A model generated the notes under the pieces. That model saw only the letters and a list, made by a program, of their open reading frames with translations. It made no database searches and was not told the DNA's origin. Position numbers and translations under genes: made by a program. From NCBI RefSeq assembly GCF_030398385.1, contig NZ_JAOAOQ010000006.1, forward strand, positions 186,001 through 250,000: a stretch of 64,000 bases of DNA, given 5' to 3'. Within the stretch, counting starts at the first letter, position 1. Each line of letters starts with the position of its first letter. Of this stretch, positions 17,122-28,288 are shown in pieces. The stretch comes from Aquibium sp. ELW1220 (lineage in GTDB: Bacteria > Pseudomonadota > Alphaproteobacteria > Rhizobiales > Rhizobiaceae).

Positions 17122-19671
17122 ATGACCCTGGCCCGCACTCTCGATCTCGCCTGGCGGTTCTCCCTGCGCGAAATGCGCGGCGGCCTGTCCGGCTTCCTCA
17201 TCTTCCTCACCTGCATCGCGCTCGGCGTCGCCGCCATCGGCGGCGTCAATTCCGTCGCACGCTCTATCACCACCGGCGTCGCCAACGAGGGCCAGACCCT
17301 GCTCGGCGGCGACGTCCGCTTCGAACTCGTTCACCGGCAGGTGACCGAGGCGGAATCCGCCTTCCTCGGCAGCTTCGGCGCAGTCGCCGAAAGCGCCAAC
17401 ATGCGCTCCATGGCCAGGCTCGAGGACGGCTCCGACCAGACGCTGGTCGAGGTCAAGGCGGTCGAGGGACAGTACCCGCTCTATGGCAGCCTCCAGACCA
17501 CGCCTCCGCTCGATACGGCCACCCTCTTCGGACAGCGGGACGGCGCCTGGGGCGCCGCCGCTCCGCAGCTCCTGTTCGATCGGCTGGCCATCGATCCGGG
17601 CACCCGCATCAGACTGGGCAGCGAGATCTTCGAATTGCGCGCCGTCATCGAGGCCGAACCGGACCTCGTCTCCGACGGCTTCGGCTTCGCGCCGCGCCTC
17701 ATGGTCTCGATGGAGGGGCTGACGGCCTCGGGGCTCGTTCAGCCCGGCAGCCTCGTCGAATACGCCTACAAGATCCGCCTGCCCGCAGGGTCGAGCGAAG
17801 GCGCGATCCAGGACATCCGCGACCGCGCGGCAGCCGAATTCCCCGAATCCGGCTGGAGCATCCGGTCGCGCACCAACGCGGCACCGGCCCTCTCCGCCAA
17901 TATCGAGCGCTTCTCGCAGTTCCTCACGCTGGTCGGCCTCACTTCGCTGGTCGTCGGCGGCGTCGGCGTCGCCAACGCGGTCCGTGCCTATCTCGAAGGC
18001 AAGCGCGGCGTCATCGCCACCTTCAAGAGCCTCGGAGCGTCCGGCAGTTTCGTCTTCATCGTCTATCTTGTGCAGATCCTGATCATCGCCGCGGTCGGCA
18101 TCGTCATTGGCCTTGTTCTGGCAGCACTGATGCCGTTCGCGGCCAGTGCGGCGCTCTCGGGCGTGCTGCCGGTGCCGGCACAGGCGTCGATCTACTGGGA
18201 CGCACTCGGCATGGGCGCCCTGTTCGGCATCCTCGTGACGCTCGCCTTCGCCATCCTGCCGCTCGGCCGCGCCCGCGACGTGCCGGCCACGGCGCTGTTC
18301 CGCGAGATGGGCTTCGAGGCCAGCGGCCTGCCGCGCTTCGCCTACATGGCCGCGGCCGGGGTCATTGCACTCGCCCTCGCCGGCCTCGCGATCTGGTTCT
18401 CGACCGATCGGCGTATCGCGACCGTCTTCATCGTCGCCACGGCCGCCGCCTTCCTCGTGCTGCGCATGGTGGCGTCGCTCGTCCAGTCGCTCGCGCGCCG
18501 CAGCCCGCGAGTGCGGTCGACCGCGCTCCGGCTCGCCATCGGCAACATCCACCGTCCCGGTGCACTGACCCCTTCAGTGGTGCTGTCGCTCGGGCTCGGG
18601 CTGACGCTGCTGGTCACGCTGGCTCTGGTCGACGGCAACCTGCGCAACCAGATCGGCGGCAGCCTGGCCGAGCGCGCGCCGAACTTCTTCTTCGTCGACA
18701 TCCAGAACAGCGAGATCGATGACTTCTCGCGCCTGGTCGAAAGCCTCGCGCCCGAAGGCAAGCTGGTCGAAGTGCCGATGCTGCGCGGCCGGGTGATGGC
18801 GCTGAACGGCGTCGACGTGCAGAAGATCGAGGTGCCCCCGGAAGGGCGCTGGGTGCTGCGCGGCGACCGCGGCATCACCTATGCGAAGAACGTCCCCGAG
18901 AATTCGACGCTCTCGGAAGGCGAATGGTGGCCGGCCGACTACACGGGCGAGCCGCTCGTCTCCTTCGCGGCCGAGGAAGGCGGCGAGATCGGCCTGAAGC
19001 TCGGCGACACCATCACCGTCAACGTGCTGGGCCGCAACATCACCGCCCGCATCGCCAATTTCCGCAACGTCGAGTGGGAATCGATGGGCATCAACTTCGT
19101 CATGGTGTTCTCGCCCAACACCTTCGCGGGCGCCCCGCATGCCTGGCTCGCGACGCTGCTCGACCAGGGCTCGAGCGCCGAGCAGGAAGCGCGGATCCTG
19201 AACGAGGTGACGCGCGCCTTCCCCGCGGTGACGACCGTGCGCGTCAAGGACGCGCTCGACATCGTCAATCAGCTCGTGGGCCAGCTCGCAACCGCCATCC
19301 GTGCGGCTGCGGCCGTGGCGCTGATCGCATCGGTGCTCGTTCTTTCCGGCGCGCTCGCCGCCGGAAACCGCGCCCGCGTCCACGATGCGGTCATCCTGAA
19401 GACGCTGGGAGCGACGCGGACCACGCTGATCGGCGCCTTCACGCTCGAGTACCTGCTGATCGGGCTTGCGACCGCCACCTTCGCACTCGCGGCGGGCGGC
19501 GTCGCGGCCTGGTTCGTCGTGGCGCGCATCATGAACCTGCCCGCCAGTTTCCTGCCCGAAGTCGCAGCCTCGACAGTGGTGATCGCGCTCGTGCTTACCG
19601 TGGGCTTTGGCCTGCTCGGGACCTGGCGGGTGTTGGGCCACAAGGCCGCGCCGGTGCTGCGCAATCTTTAG
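17122..19671 (+). CDS. ybbP: FtsX-like ABC transporter permease (YbbP-like)
   Basis: Large inner-membrane permease of 849 residues with two repeated FtsX/MacB units: an N-terminal helix (about 20-40), a periplasmic domain, three helices at about 265-410, then more helices at 400-450 and a second unit beginning near 475, ending with three helices at about 715-840. This double-FtsX layout of roughly 800 residues is typical for YbbP. It forms a complex with the preceding ATPase; proposed roles include extraction of lipids or lipoproteins, not demonstrated here. Confidence 0.93.
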   Translation: MTLARTLDLAWRFSLREMRGGLSGFLIFLTCIALGVAAIGGVNSVARSITTGVANEGQTLLGGDVRFELVHRQVTEAESAFLGSFGAVAESANMRSMARLEDGSDQTLVEVKAVEGQYPLYGSLQTTPPLDTATLFGQRDGAWGAAAPQLLFDRLAIDPGTRIRLGSEIFELRAVIEAEPDLVSDGFGFAPRLMVSMEGLTASGLVQPGSLVEYAYKIRLPAGSSEGAIQDIRDRAAAEFPESGWSIRSRTNAAPALSANIERFSQFLTLVGLTSLVVGGVGVANAVRAYLEGKRGVIATFKSLGASGSFVFIVYLVQILIIAAVGIVIGLVLAALMPFAASAALSGVLPVPAQASIYWDALGMGALFGILVTLAFAILPLGRARDVPATALFREMGFEASGLPRFAYMAAAGVIALALAGLAIWFSTDRRIATVFIVATAAAFLVLRMVASLVQSLARRSPRVRSTALRLAIGNIHRPGALTPSVVLSLGLGLTLLVTLALVDGNLRNQIGGSLAERAPNFFFVDIQNSEIDDFSRLVESLAPEGKLVEVPMLRGRVMALNGVDVQKIEVPPEGRWVLRGDRGITYAKNVPENSTLSEGEWWPADYTGEPLVSFAAEEGGEIGLKLGDTITVNVLGRNITARIANFRNVEWESMGINFVMVFSPNTFAGAPHAWLATLLDQGSSAEQEARILNEVTRAFPAVTTVRVKDALDIVNQLVGQLATAIRAAAAVALIASVLVLSGALAAGNRARVHDAVILKTLGATRTTLIGAFTLEYLLIGLATATFALAAGGVAAWFVVARIMNLPASFLPEVAASTVVIALVLTVGFGLLGTWRVLGHKAAPVLRNL

Positions 19672-19884
19672 GACGTCTTCACCATGATCGGCGCGATCGG
19701 ACGTCCAGTCTCCCCGCAACGATCGTCACGATCGGTTGCAAGGTGAAACGGGTCTTGTCCTCGCTTACCGGAGATATCATATTGACGGATAGGCATGCTG
19801 GAGTCCCGCCAGCGGCGCCTGGGGCCGTGCTGGGTAGCAGGGCCGCCCGACACCGGACGGGACGAGAAGCTGTAAGAGGAAATC

Positions 19885-20664
19885 ATGGCTGACATCCGCA
19901 ACTACAATGCGCGCGTCGCCAGCACCGGCACTCGCGCCGATGCCGGAATCGACGAAGGCCTGCGCACCTACATGCTCAAGGTCTACAACATCATGGCGCT
20001 CGGTCTCGCCATAACCGGCGCGGCCGCGCTGGGAATGGTCGCGCTGACCACGACCAATGATCCCGCACTGGCCGTCGCCACGCTGGGCAACGGCAAGATG
20101 CTCACCGCGCTGGGCGCCACCGTCTATGGCTCGCCGCTGCGCTGGGTGATCATGCTGGCGCCGCTCGCGATGGTCTTCTTCCTGTCCTTCCGCGTGCACA
20201 AGATGAGCGTCGGCGCTGCGCAGACGACCTTCTGGCTCTACGCCGCGATGGTGGGCGTGTCGCTGTCGTCGATCTTCCTGGTGTTCACCAGCGGCAGCAT
20301 CGTGCAGACGTTCTTCATCACCGCCACCGCCTTCGGCTCGCTGTCGCTCTACGGCTACACGACCAAGCGGGATCTGTCGGCCATGGGGTCGTTCATGGTG
20401 ATGGGCCTGTTCGGCATCATCATCGCGATGGTCGTCAACATCTTCCTGCAGTCGTCCGCGCTGCAGTTCGCCATCTCGGGCATCGGCGTGCTGGTCTTCG
20501 CCGGCCTGACCGCCTACGACACGCAGAACATCAAGGAGATGTATTTCGAGGGTGACGACGACGTCGTCGCCGGCCGCAAGGCCATCATGGGCGCGCTGCG
20601 CCTCTACCTCGATTTCATCAACCTGTTCATGTTCCTGCTGCAGTTCCTGGGCAACCGCGAATAG
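19885..20664 (+). CDS. Bax inhibitor-1/YccA family membrane protein
   Basis: Seven-helix membrane protein of 259 residues. The BI-1 family pattern is clear: YMLKVYNIMALGLAITGAAAL near 30-50, RWVIMLAPLAMVFFLSFRV, the central FGSLSLYGYTTKRDLSAMGSFM and the C-terminal ACDT-like TAYDTQNIKEMYFEGDD. Family members act as pH-dependent ion leaks or protease regulators; the bacterial role is not settled. A clear terminator follows (20689-20715). The 213-base upstream gap 19672-19884 probably holds its promoter. Confidence 0.93.
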   Translation: MADIRNYNARVASTGTRADAGIDEGLRTYMLKVYNIMALGLAITGAAALGMVALTTTNDPALAVATLGNGKMLTALGATVYGSPLRWVIMLAPLAMVFFLSFRVHKMSVGAAQTTFWLYAAMVGVSLSSIFLVFTSGSIVQTFFITATAFGSLSLYGYTTKRDLSAMGSFMVMGLFGIIIAMVVNIFLQSSALQFAISGIGVLVFAGLTAYDTQNIKEMYFEGDDDVVAGRKAIMGALRLYLDFINLFMFLLQFLGNRE

Positions 20665-20688
20665 CGCGTTCTGGACCAATGGAATGTC

Positions 20689-20715
20689 AGGGGCGGCCTC
20701 CGGGTCGCCCCTTTT
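20689..20715 (+). terminator. Rho-independent terminator of the BI-1 gene
   Basis: Seven-base perfect stem AGGGGCG/CGCCCCT with a ten-base loop, followed directly by a T-rich tract (TTTTCTTT), 25 bases after the stop codon. Confidence 0.8.
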
Positions 20716-20771
20716 CTTTGAGGGTCGCTCCGGACCACATTCAGGCATTCTTGGAAACAGCCCGAGCGACC

Positions 20772-21341
20772 ATGAGCCTCATCGCAGTCCGCCCCGCGTC
20801 GCGCGACGATCTTCCCGCCATCGCAGCCATCTACGGCCACGCGGTCAGGACCGGCACGGCGAGCTACGAGCTCGATCCGCCGTCCGAGGCCGACATGGCA
20901 TCTCGCTTCGACACGCTCCTCGCCGGCTCCTACCCCTACTTCGTGGCCGAGTGCCCGGACGGCGTCCTCGGCTACGCCTATGCCGGCCCGTTCCGGCCGC
21001 GCCGCGCCTATCGCTTCATGGTCGAGGATTCGATCTACCTCGCCCCGGCCGCCCAGGGCCGCGGGACCGGGCGCCTGCTGCTGTCGGCTCTGATCGAGGA
21101 ATGTACCAGGCTCGGCTTCCGCCAGATGGTCGCCGTCATCGGCGACGGAAAGCGCAACCAGGCCTCGGTCCGGCTGCACGAATCGACCGGCTTCCGTCAT
21201 GCCGGCCTGCTGGAAGGCTCGGGCTACAAGCACGGCCGCTGGCTGGACACCGTCTTCATGCAGCTGTCGCTCAACGGGGGAACGGCTTCGCCGCCCGACC
21301 CGCTCTCGCTGCCCGAGCGCAGTTTCGCCCCGGGAAAATAG
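20772..21341 (+). CDS. GNAT N-acetyltransferase, phosphinothricin/methionine-sulfone type
   Basis: Acetyl-CoA-dependent N-acetyltransferase of 189 residues. It has the PAT/MnaT-like pattern: IYGHAVRTGTASYELDPPSEADM, then YAYAGPFRPRRAYRFMVEDSIYLAPAAQGRGTGRLLLSALIEE with the CoA-binding QGRGTG loop at about 96-101, and SVRLHESTGFRHAGLLEGSGYKHGRWLDTVFM. Relatives acetylate phosphinothricin, methionine sulfone or similar amino acids. I use the ATG at 20772; the frame is open from 20679. Located between the BI-1 terminator and the convergent DUF2794 gene. Confidence 0.9.
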   Translation: MSLIAVRPASRDDLPAIAAIYGHAVRTGTASYELDPPSEADMASRFDTLLAGSYPYFVAECPDGVLGYAYAGPFRPRRAYRFMVEDSIYLAPAAQGRGTGRLLLSALIEECTRLGFRQMVAVIGDGKRNQASVRLHESTGFRHAGLLEGSGYKHGRWLDTVFMQLSLNGGTASPPDPLSLPERSFAPGK

Positions 21342-21350
21342 CCTCCCGGC

Positions 21351-21737
21351 TCAGGCGCCGACCAGCCGCAGCGTCGGATCGAACACGTTCAGCACCCGCG
21401 CCAGCTCGTGCCCGCGCTTGAGGATGTTGCCACTGGCGGCCACGACCGAATAGGCGCCCTGCTTGCGCGCCAGCTTCGGGTCCTTGACGATCTGGAACAG
21501 CGGCACCTCGCTGGTGCGACGGAACACGGAGAAGACGGCGCGGTCCTGCAGATGGTCGATGGCGTAGTCGCGCCACTCGTTGGCAGCCACCATACGCCCG
21601 TAGATGCGAAGGATCTGGTCGAGTTCGCGCCGGTCGAAGGTCACCGTTGCCGCCTCCCGCTCGCGACGGGCAGCCTGCAACGGAATCAGCTTCGCGGACC
21701 CCTCCCCATCCTCCGTGCCGTTCGCGCGATCGACCAT
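21351..21737 (-). CDS. DUF2794 family protein
   Basis: Cytoplasmic protein of 128 residues of the alphaproteobacterial DUF2794 family, of unknown function. The conserved core is VTFDRRELDQILRIYGRMVAANEWRDYAIDHLQDRAVFSVFRR followed by PLFQIVKDP and ARKQGAYSVVAASGNILKRG. It starts at the ATG at 21737 with GAAAGG ahead of it; the long upstream open frame to 22319 is not coding by composition. Convergent with the GNAT gene, ten bases apart. Confidence 0.88.
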   Translation of the reverse strand: MVDRANGTEDGEGSAKLIPLQAARREREAATVTFDRRELDQILRIYGRMVAANEWRDYAIDHLQDRAVFSVFRRTSEVPLFQIVKDPKLARKQGAYSVVAASGNILKRGHELARVLNVFDPTLRLVGA

Positions 21738-22165
21738 GAGGCAACCTTTCCATGACAGTTCTGCGACATCACGAAGTTTGCCCTTTCGCGTCCCGATTTC
21801 AACCCCCGCGCCGCTACGGCCCCGATTTGGACCGGACAGTTGCCGACCTTGGACCGGACAGCTGCCGACTCGACGATCGTGCCCTCGTGTGCGGCAGGCG
21901 CCGGTACAAGGGCGACGCCGCGAAGGAACGGTCACGTTGAAGAACAGCGAGACCGAATTGGTGATCGGGCGCCACATTTGCGCCGCGAATTGTCCCGCTT
22001 GCAGCCCCATTGCGGGGCGAACATTCAATCGTTGCCTGAGACGGTTCGGTTCGGCGGTGGTTCCGTAACCCCAAGCCCCCCGCCCACGGTGCCCTCGCTG
22101 GGCCGAACCACTCGGCAACAACCCATTCCGGGGAGCACCGGCCGACGGGCCTGCCCCCTCCCGCT
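21738..22165. other. 428-base intergenic region with a 22-base tandem repeat
   Basis: No gene is supported. Open frames on both strands are short and match nothing I know. It contains a two-copy tandem repeat (listed separately) and should hold the promoter of the DUF2794 gene. Confidence 0.4.
21827..21870. repeat. 22-base direct tandem repeat, two copies
   Basis: Copies at 21827-21848 and 21849-21870 share TTGGACCGGACAG then (T/C)TGCCGAC(C/T), 20 of 22 identical, with no spacer. It may be a duplicated operator upstream of the DUF2794 gene (about 90 bases before its ATG) or a mobile-element remnant. Confidence 0.65.
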
Positions 22166-22924
22166 CTACATGGCGGGGTTCTTCAGGACGGCTGCGCCGA
22201 TGATCGAGCCCGGTGCACCGTCCTTGCCGAGCGACTGGAGCAGCGCGGCGCAGCCGCCGGACCCCTTCCGCCGCACTTCGCTCATCGGAATCTCCAGCCG
22301 CAGATCGTCGCCGTGCCACATGCCCGCGGCCTGAACGCCGGTCACCGCGTTCCAGTAGACGACATTCTTGCCGGCATTTTCGCCCCGCAGGATCTTCACC
22401 ACCGTCCTGGCGTCGAAGAACACCAGGATGAGGTTCGCCTTCACCGCGTCGGCGCCGCCGGCGCCCTGCGTCGCCTCGATGACGATGCTGTCGGCGCTTT
22501 TCCTGATCGAGACGTCGACCTGCATCGACTGCTGCGTGGTCTCCGCAAGCAGCCGCTCGATCGCGGCCTTGTCGCCACCGTTACGATGCGCGGTGCCGTT
22601 GACGATCGCCTGCGGCGTATACACGGACCGATTTCCCAGCGCGGTCGCATAGTCGCGCTGCCGCTGCGTGTTTTCGGGGCTCGCCAGCGTGTCGCTCCAG
22701 CCGAGGTAGTCCCAGTAGTCGACATGATAGGCGAGCGCGATGACATCGTCGCGCTGCGCGAACGCCGCGAGGTTCTCGTCGGCCGGCGGGCAGGAGCTGC
22801 AGCCCTGGCTGGTGAAGAGCTCGACGACGCCGCGCTGCCTCTCTCCCGCCTCCGCTGCCGCGAAATGGGTGAGAAGCAGGGTGGCGGCGGCAAACGCCAG
22901 CCTGAGGTGACGGCTGAGTGTCAT
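22166..22924 (-). CDS. DUF1223 secreted protein with thioredoxin-like CxxC
   Basis: Periplasmic protein of 252 residues. A signal peptide (about 1-25) is followed by the DUF1223 start VVELFTSQGCSSCPPADENL with C42 and C45 in a thioredoxin-like arrangement, then AYHVDYWDYLGWSDTLASPENTQRQRDYA and VYTPQAIVNG with the usual cis-Pro-like TPQ. The function is unknown; a redox or copper-related role has been suggested only from the fold. The ATG at 22924 is chosen because it begins the signal peptide. Divergent from the ceramidase-family gene. Confidence 0.88.
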   Translation of the reverse strand: MTLSRHLRLAFAAATLLLTHFAAAEAGERQRGVVELFTSQGCSSCPPADENLAAFAQRDDVIALAYHVDYWDYLGWSDTLASPENTQRQRDYATALGNRSVYTPQAIVNGTAHRNGGDKAAIERLLAETTQQSMQVDVSIRKSADSIVIEATQGAGGADAVKANLILVFFDARTVVKILRGENAGKNVVYWNAVTGVQAAGMWHGDDLRLEIPMSEVRRKGSGGCAALLQSLGKDGAPGSIIGAAVLKNPAM

Positions 22925-23063
22925 GTCGATCTCGGTGCTTCCGGGGCGATCGCTGTCGCGATCCAGCGCATTCAGACAATAGTCGGCCGGCAAGTTCAAC
23001 AGGAAGTCACGTTGCGGTGAGACGCTGAGCCTGCATACTTCGCCCGAGCGCATCGAGGACCGC

Positions 23064-23759
23064 ATGGAGACGCTTTTCAGGGCGATCGATTCCTACTGCG
23101 AACGCACCGGACCGGACCTCTGGTCCGAGCCGCTCAACGCGGTCTCCAACCTCGCCTTCATCCTCGCCGGCCTGTGGGGCCTGCGCGAGGTTCGGCGGCA
23201 CCGCGCCGGCGGCTTCGCCGAACTGCTCTGCTGGTGGGTGATCGCCATCGGCGTCGGCTCGGCGCTGTTCCACACCTTTGCCAACGTCTTGACCGTGTGG
23301 ATGGACGTCATCCCCATCGCCACCTTCACGCTCGCCCTGACGCTGTTCAACCTGAGGCGGTTCGTCGGCCTGTCGCGCCGCACCAGCTTACTCGCCTTCG
23401 TCGCCTTCTACGCCGTGGCCGGGGCGCTGACGGCGATGGTGCCGGACTGGATGCGGGTTGCGAGCAAGGGCACCTCGGGCTACCTGCCCGCCTTCCTCGC
23501 GCTCACCTTCTTCGGCTTCGTGCTGGTGCTCAGGCGCCATCCGGCCGGCTGGTACGATCTCGCCGCCGCCTCGATCTTCATCGTCTCGGCGACCTTCCGC
23601 TCGGTCGACGCCACCGTGTGCGAGGCGCTGCCGATCGGCACCCATTTTCTCTGGCACGTGCTGAACGGGCTGATGCTCGGCGTGCTGCTCGCCTCGGTGG
23701 CCTGGTACGGGCGGCCGGGCAGCCGGGCCGCTGGCACAGGTATGACGGCGCCAGCCTGA
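23064..23759 (+). CDS. Ceramidase-family (CREST) membrane hydrolase
   Basis: Seven-helix membrane protein of 231 residues in the alkaline ceramidase/CREST superfamily. Putative metal ligands are all present: E22 and N25 in SEPLNAVSN, S66 and H70 in SALFHT, D81 after the next helix, and H194/H198 in HFLWH. Eukaryotic relatives hydrolyse ceramides; in bacteria the lipid substrate is not known. It is transcribed away from the DUF1223 gene and converges on acnA, with the acnA terminator between them. Confidence 0.88.
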   Translation: METLFRAIDSYCERTGPDLWSEPLNAVSNLAFILAGLWGLREVRRHRAGGFAELLCWWVIAIGVGSALFHTFANVLTVWMDVIPIATFTLALTLFNLRRFVGLSRRTSLLAFVAFYAVAGALTAMVPDWMRVASKGTSGYLPAFLALTFFGFVLVLRRHPAGWYDLAAASIFIVSATFRSVDATVCEALPIGTHFLWHVLNGLMLGVLLASVAWYGRPGSRAAGTGMTAPA

Positions 23760-23770
23760 CCGCACGGCAT

Positions 23771-23802
23771 GAAAAAGGCCGCCGGGATCACTCCCGGCGG
23801 CC
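23771..23802 (-). terminator. Rho-independent terminator of acnA
   Basis: On the minus strand: an 11-base perfect stem GGCCGCCGGGA/TCCCGGCGGCC with a four-base loop, followed by TTTTT, 25 bases after the acnA stop. The A-run lies at 23772-23776 on the plus strand. Confidence 0.9.
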
Positions 23803-23827
23803 TCGATTTCGGACTGGACGGCGCCGA

Positions 23828-26521
<2,694 letters not shown>

Positions 26522-26695
26522 GTACGATCCCTAACTGTTCGTTGCCGAGGTGGAAACGGACGCCAGTGCATCACGCGCAAAGGTGCGGGTACGGTCATTT
26601 CCGCTGTCCGCTTCCGGGTGCTTCCCCCCTCGCGGAGAGTGCGCCGGTCCGGCTCGATTGGTGTCCATGCCGACCGCTGGCACGGTTGCTGACCT

Positions 26696-26712
26696 CTTAG
26701 AGAATTTCTAAA
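26696..26712. promoter_or_regulatory. Candidate Irr (ICE) iron-control box
   Basis: Read on the minus strand the 17 bases are TTTAGAAATTCTCTAAG, close to the rhizobial Irr-binding pattern TTTAGAA-N3-TTCTAAA (12 of 14 fixed positions). It lies 175 bases upstream of acnA and about 79 bases upstream of ccmA, in AT-rich sequence that stands out from the GC-rich surroundings. The pattern is recalled, not searched. Confidence 0.55.
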
Positions 26713-26790
26713 GAGAGTGCCAGTGTCGCGCGCGGGAAATATGCTGCGTCGCACATGCGACTTTCAGCCGATGAGAAGGACGAACCCGCA

Positions 26791-27393
26791 ATGCGCCTCG
26801 TGGCGGACCAACTGGACGGCGAGCGGGGCGGCGAGACGATCTTCTCGGGCGTGTCCTTCTCGCTGTCGGACGGCGAAGGGCTGCTCGTCACAGGACCCAA
26901 CGGATCGGGCAAGTCGACGCTGCTGCGAATCGTGGCTGGCCTGCTGCCGATGGCCGGCGGCTCGGTCCGGCTCGAAGGAGGCGAGCCCGACTGGCCGGAC
27001 GTGATGTCGGCCTGCCACTATCTCGGCCACCAGAACGCGCTGAAGCCGGCGCTGAGCGTGACCGAGAACCTCGCCTTCTGGCGCGACTATCATGGCGAAC
27101 CGCATCTGCCGGTGGCCGAGGCGCTGGAGATGGTGGGGCTCGACGAGATCGGCCATCTGCCGCTCGGCTTTCTCTCGACCGGCCAGAAACGCCGCATCGC
27201 CATCGCCAGGCTGCTCGTCTCCTACCGGCCGGTCTGGATGCTGGACGAACCGACCGCCGGGCTCGACCGGGCCTCGGAGGCACAGTTCGCGAAGCTGATG
27301 GCCGCACACCTGGAGGACGGCGGCATGATCCTCGCCGCGACGCACCTGCCGCTGGGGCTGGAGTGGACGCACGAGCTGCGGATGGGTCAGTGA
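26791..27393 (+). CDS. ccmA: Haem exporter ATP-binding protein CcmA
   Basis: ATPase of the CcmABCD haem-handling complex for cytochrome c maturation, 200 residues from the ATG at 26791; a same-frame ATG at 26755 lacks a ribosome-binding site. It carries Walker A GPNGSGKSTLLRIVAGL, CcmA-type YLGHQNALKPALSVTENLAFW, signature LSTGQKRRIAIARL (TGQ in place of GGQ, as usual in CcmA), Walker B VWMLDEPTAGLD and H-loop ATHLPL. It opens a plus-strand cluster ccmA-ccmB-ACT-ccmC-ccmD-ccmG, interrupted after ccmA by an inverted repeat. Confidence 0.94.
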   Translation: MRLVADQLDGERGGETIFSGVSFSLSDGEGLLVTGPNGSGKSTLLRIVAGLLPMAGGSVRLEGGEPDWPDVMSACHYLGHQNALKPALSVTENLAFWRDYHGEPHLPVAEALEMVGLDEIGHLPLGFLSTGQKRRIAIARLLVSYRPVWMLDEPTAGLDRASEAQFAKLMAAHLEDGGMILAATHLPLGLEWTHELRMGQ

Positions 27394-27422
27394 TGGAACA
27401 GCGATCAGTGATGCGTTCTGTC

Positions 27423-27583
27423 GCGCCCCCCTCTGTCCTGCCGGACATCTCCCCCACGAGGGGGGAGATCGGCCGTCACGTGCGCTTTCGCCCATCACCA
27501 GCGTTGCAGGGGAGGCGCGGCGGGAGAGGCCAGGTGATCTCCCCCCTCGTGGGGGAGATGGCCGGCAGGCCAGAGGGGGGCGC
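27423..27583. repeat. RIME-like 48-base inverted repeat between ccmA and ccmB
   Basis: Left arm 27423-27470 and right arm 27536-27583 are reverse complements with 46 of 48 matches around a 65-base centre. Each arm also contains its own small palindrome CTCCCCC-ACGA-GGGGGGAG. This resembles the Rhizobium intergenic mosaic elements scattered through rhizobial genomes. It occupies almost the whole 229-base ccmA-ccmB spacer and could act as a transcriptional attenuator or RNA-processing site. Confidence 0.85.
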
Positions 27584-27622
27584 CGTGGAGCGTCTTCGTT
27601 GCAGGCTCAAGAGCGCCGACCG

Positions 27623-28288
27623 ATGCTAGCCCTCTACATCCGCGACGTCCGCCTCGGCATCCGCTCCGGTGGCGGGGCGCTGGTGGGGATCCTGTTCTTC
27701 CTTGCCGTGGTGGCCGTCATTCCCTTTGGCGTCGGGCCGGACCTCAACCTGCTCGCCCGCATCGGCCCGGCAATCCTGTGGATCGGTGCGCTGCTGGCGA
27801 GCCTGCTCGGGCTCGACCGGCTGTTCCAGGCCGATCGCGACGACGGCTCGCTCGATCTGCTGATCATGGCCGGCGAGCGCCGGATGCTGGCGCTGGCGGT
27901 GTTCGTGAAGTGCCTGGCGCACTGGACGTCGAGCGTGCTGCCGCTGGTGATCGCCGCGCCCATGCTCGGCCTGTTCATGAACATGGAGCCGATGGGCATC
28001 GGCGCGGCGACGCTGACGCTGCTCTTCGGAACGCCGGCCATCGCCTTCATCGGCGCAGCGGGCGCGGCGGTGGCCGTCTCGCTGCCGCGCGGCGGCCTGC
28101 TCGTCTCGGTTCTGGTGCTGCCGCTGGTGATCCCGGTGCTGATCTTCGGCGTCTCGGCGAGCTACGGCGCCGTCACCGAGCCCGACCCGTTCCTGCCGCC
28201 TTTCCTCCTGATGGTGGCGATGACGCTGTTCTTTGCCGTGCTCGGACCGGTGGCGGCGGCGGCGGCACTTCGTTGGTCGGCAGACTGA
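27623..28288 (+). CDS. ccmB: Haem exporter permease CcmB
   Basis: Six-helix permease partner of CcmA, 221 residues from the ATG at 27623 (MLALYIRDVRLGIRSGGG, the typical CcmB opening; a TTG at 27599 in the same frame is rejected). It contains GPAILWIGALLASLLGLDRLFQADRDDGSLDLL, the family hallmark after helix 2, and PRGGLLVSVLVLPLVIPVLIFG. Length fits the family. Its stop overlaps the ATG of the next gene (TGATG). Confidence 0.94.
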   Translation: MLALYIRDVRLGIRSGGGALVGILFFLAVVAVIPFGVGPDLNLLARIGPAILWIGALLASLLGLDRLFQADRDDGSLDLLIMAGERRMLALAVFVKCLAHWTSSVLPLVIAAPMLGLFMNMEPMGIGAATLTLLFGTPAIAFIGAAGAAVAVSLPRGGLLVSVLVLPLVIPVLIFGVSASYGAVTEPDPFLPPFLLMVAMTLFFAVLGPVAAAAALRWSAD

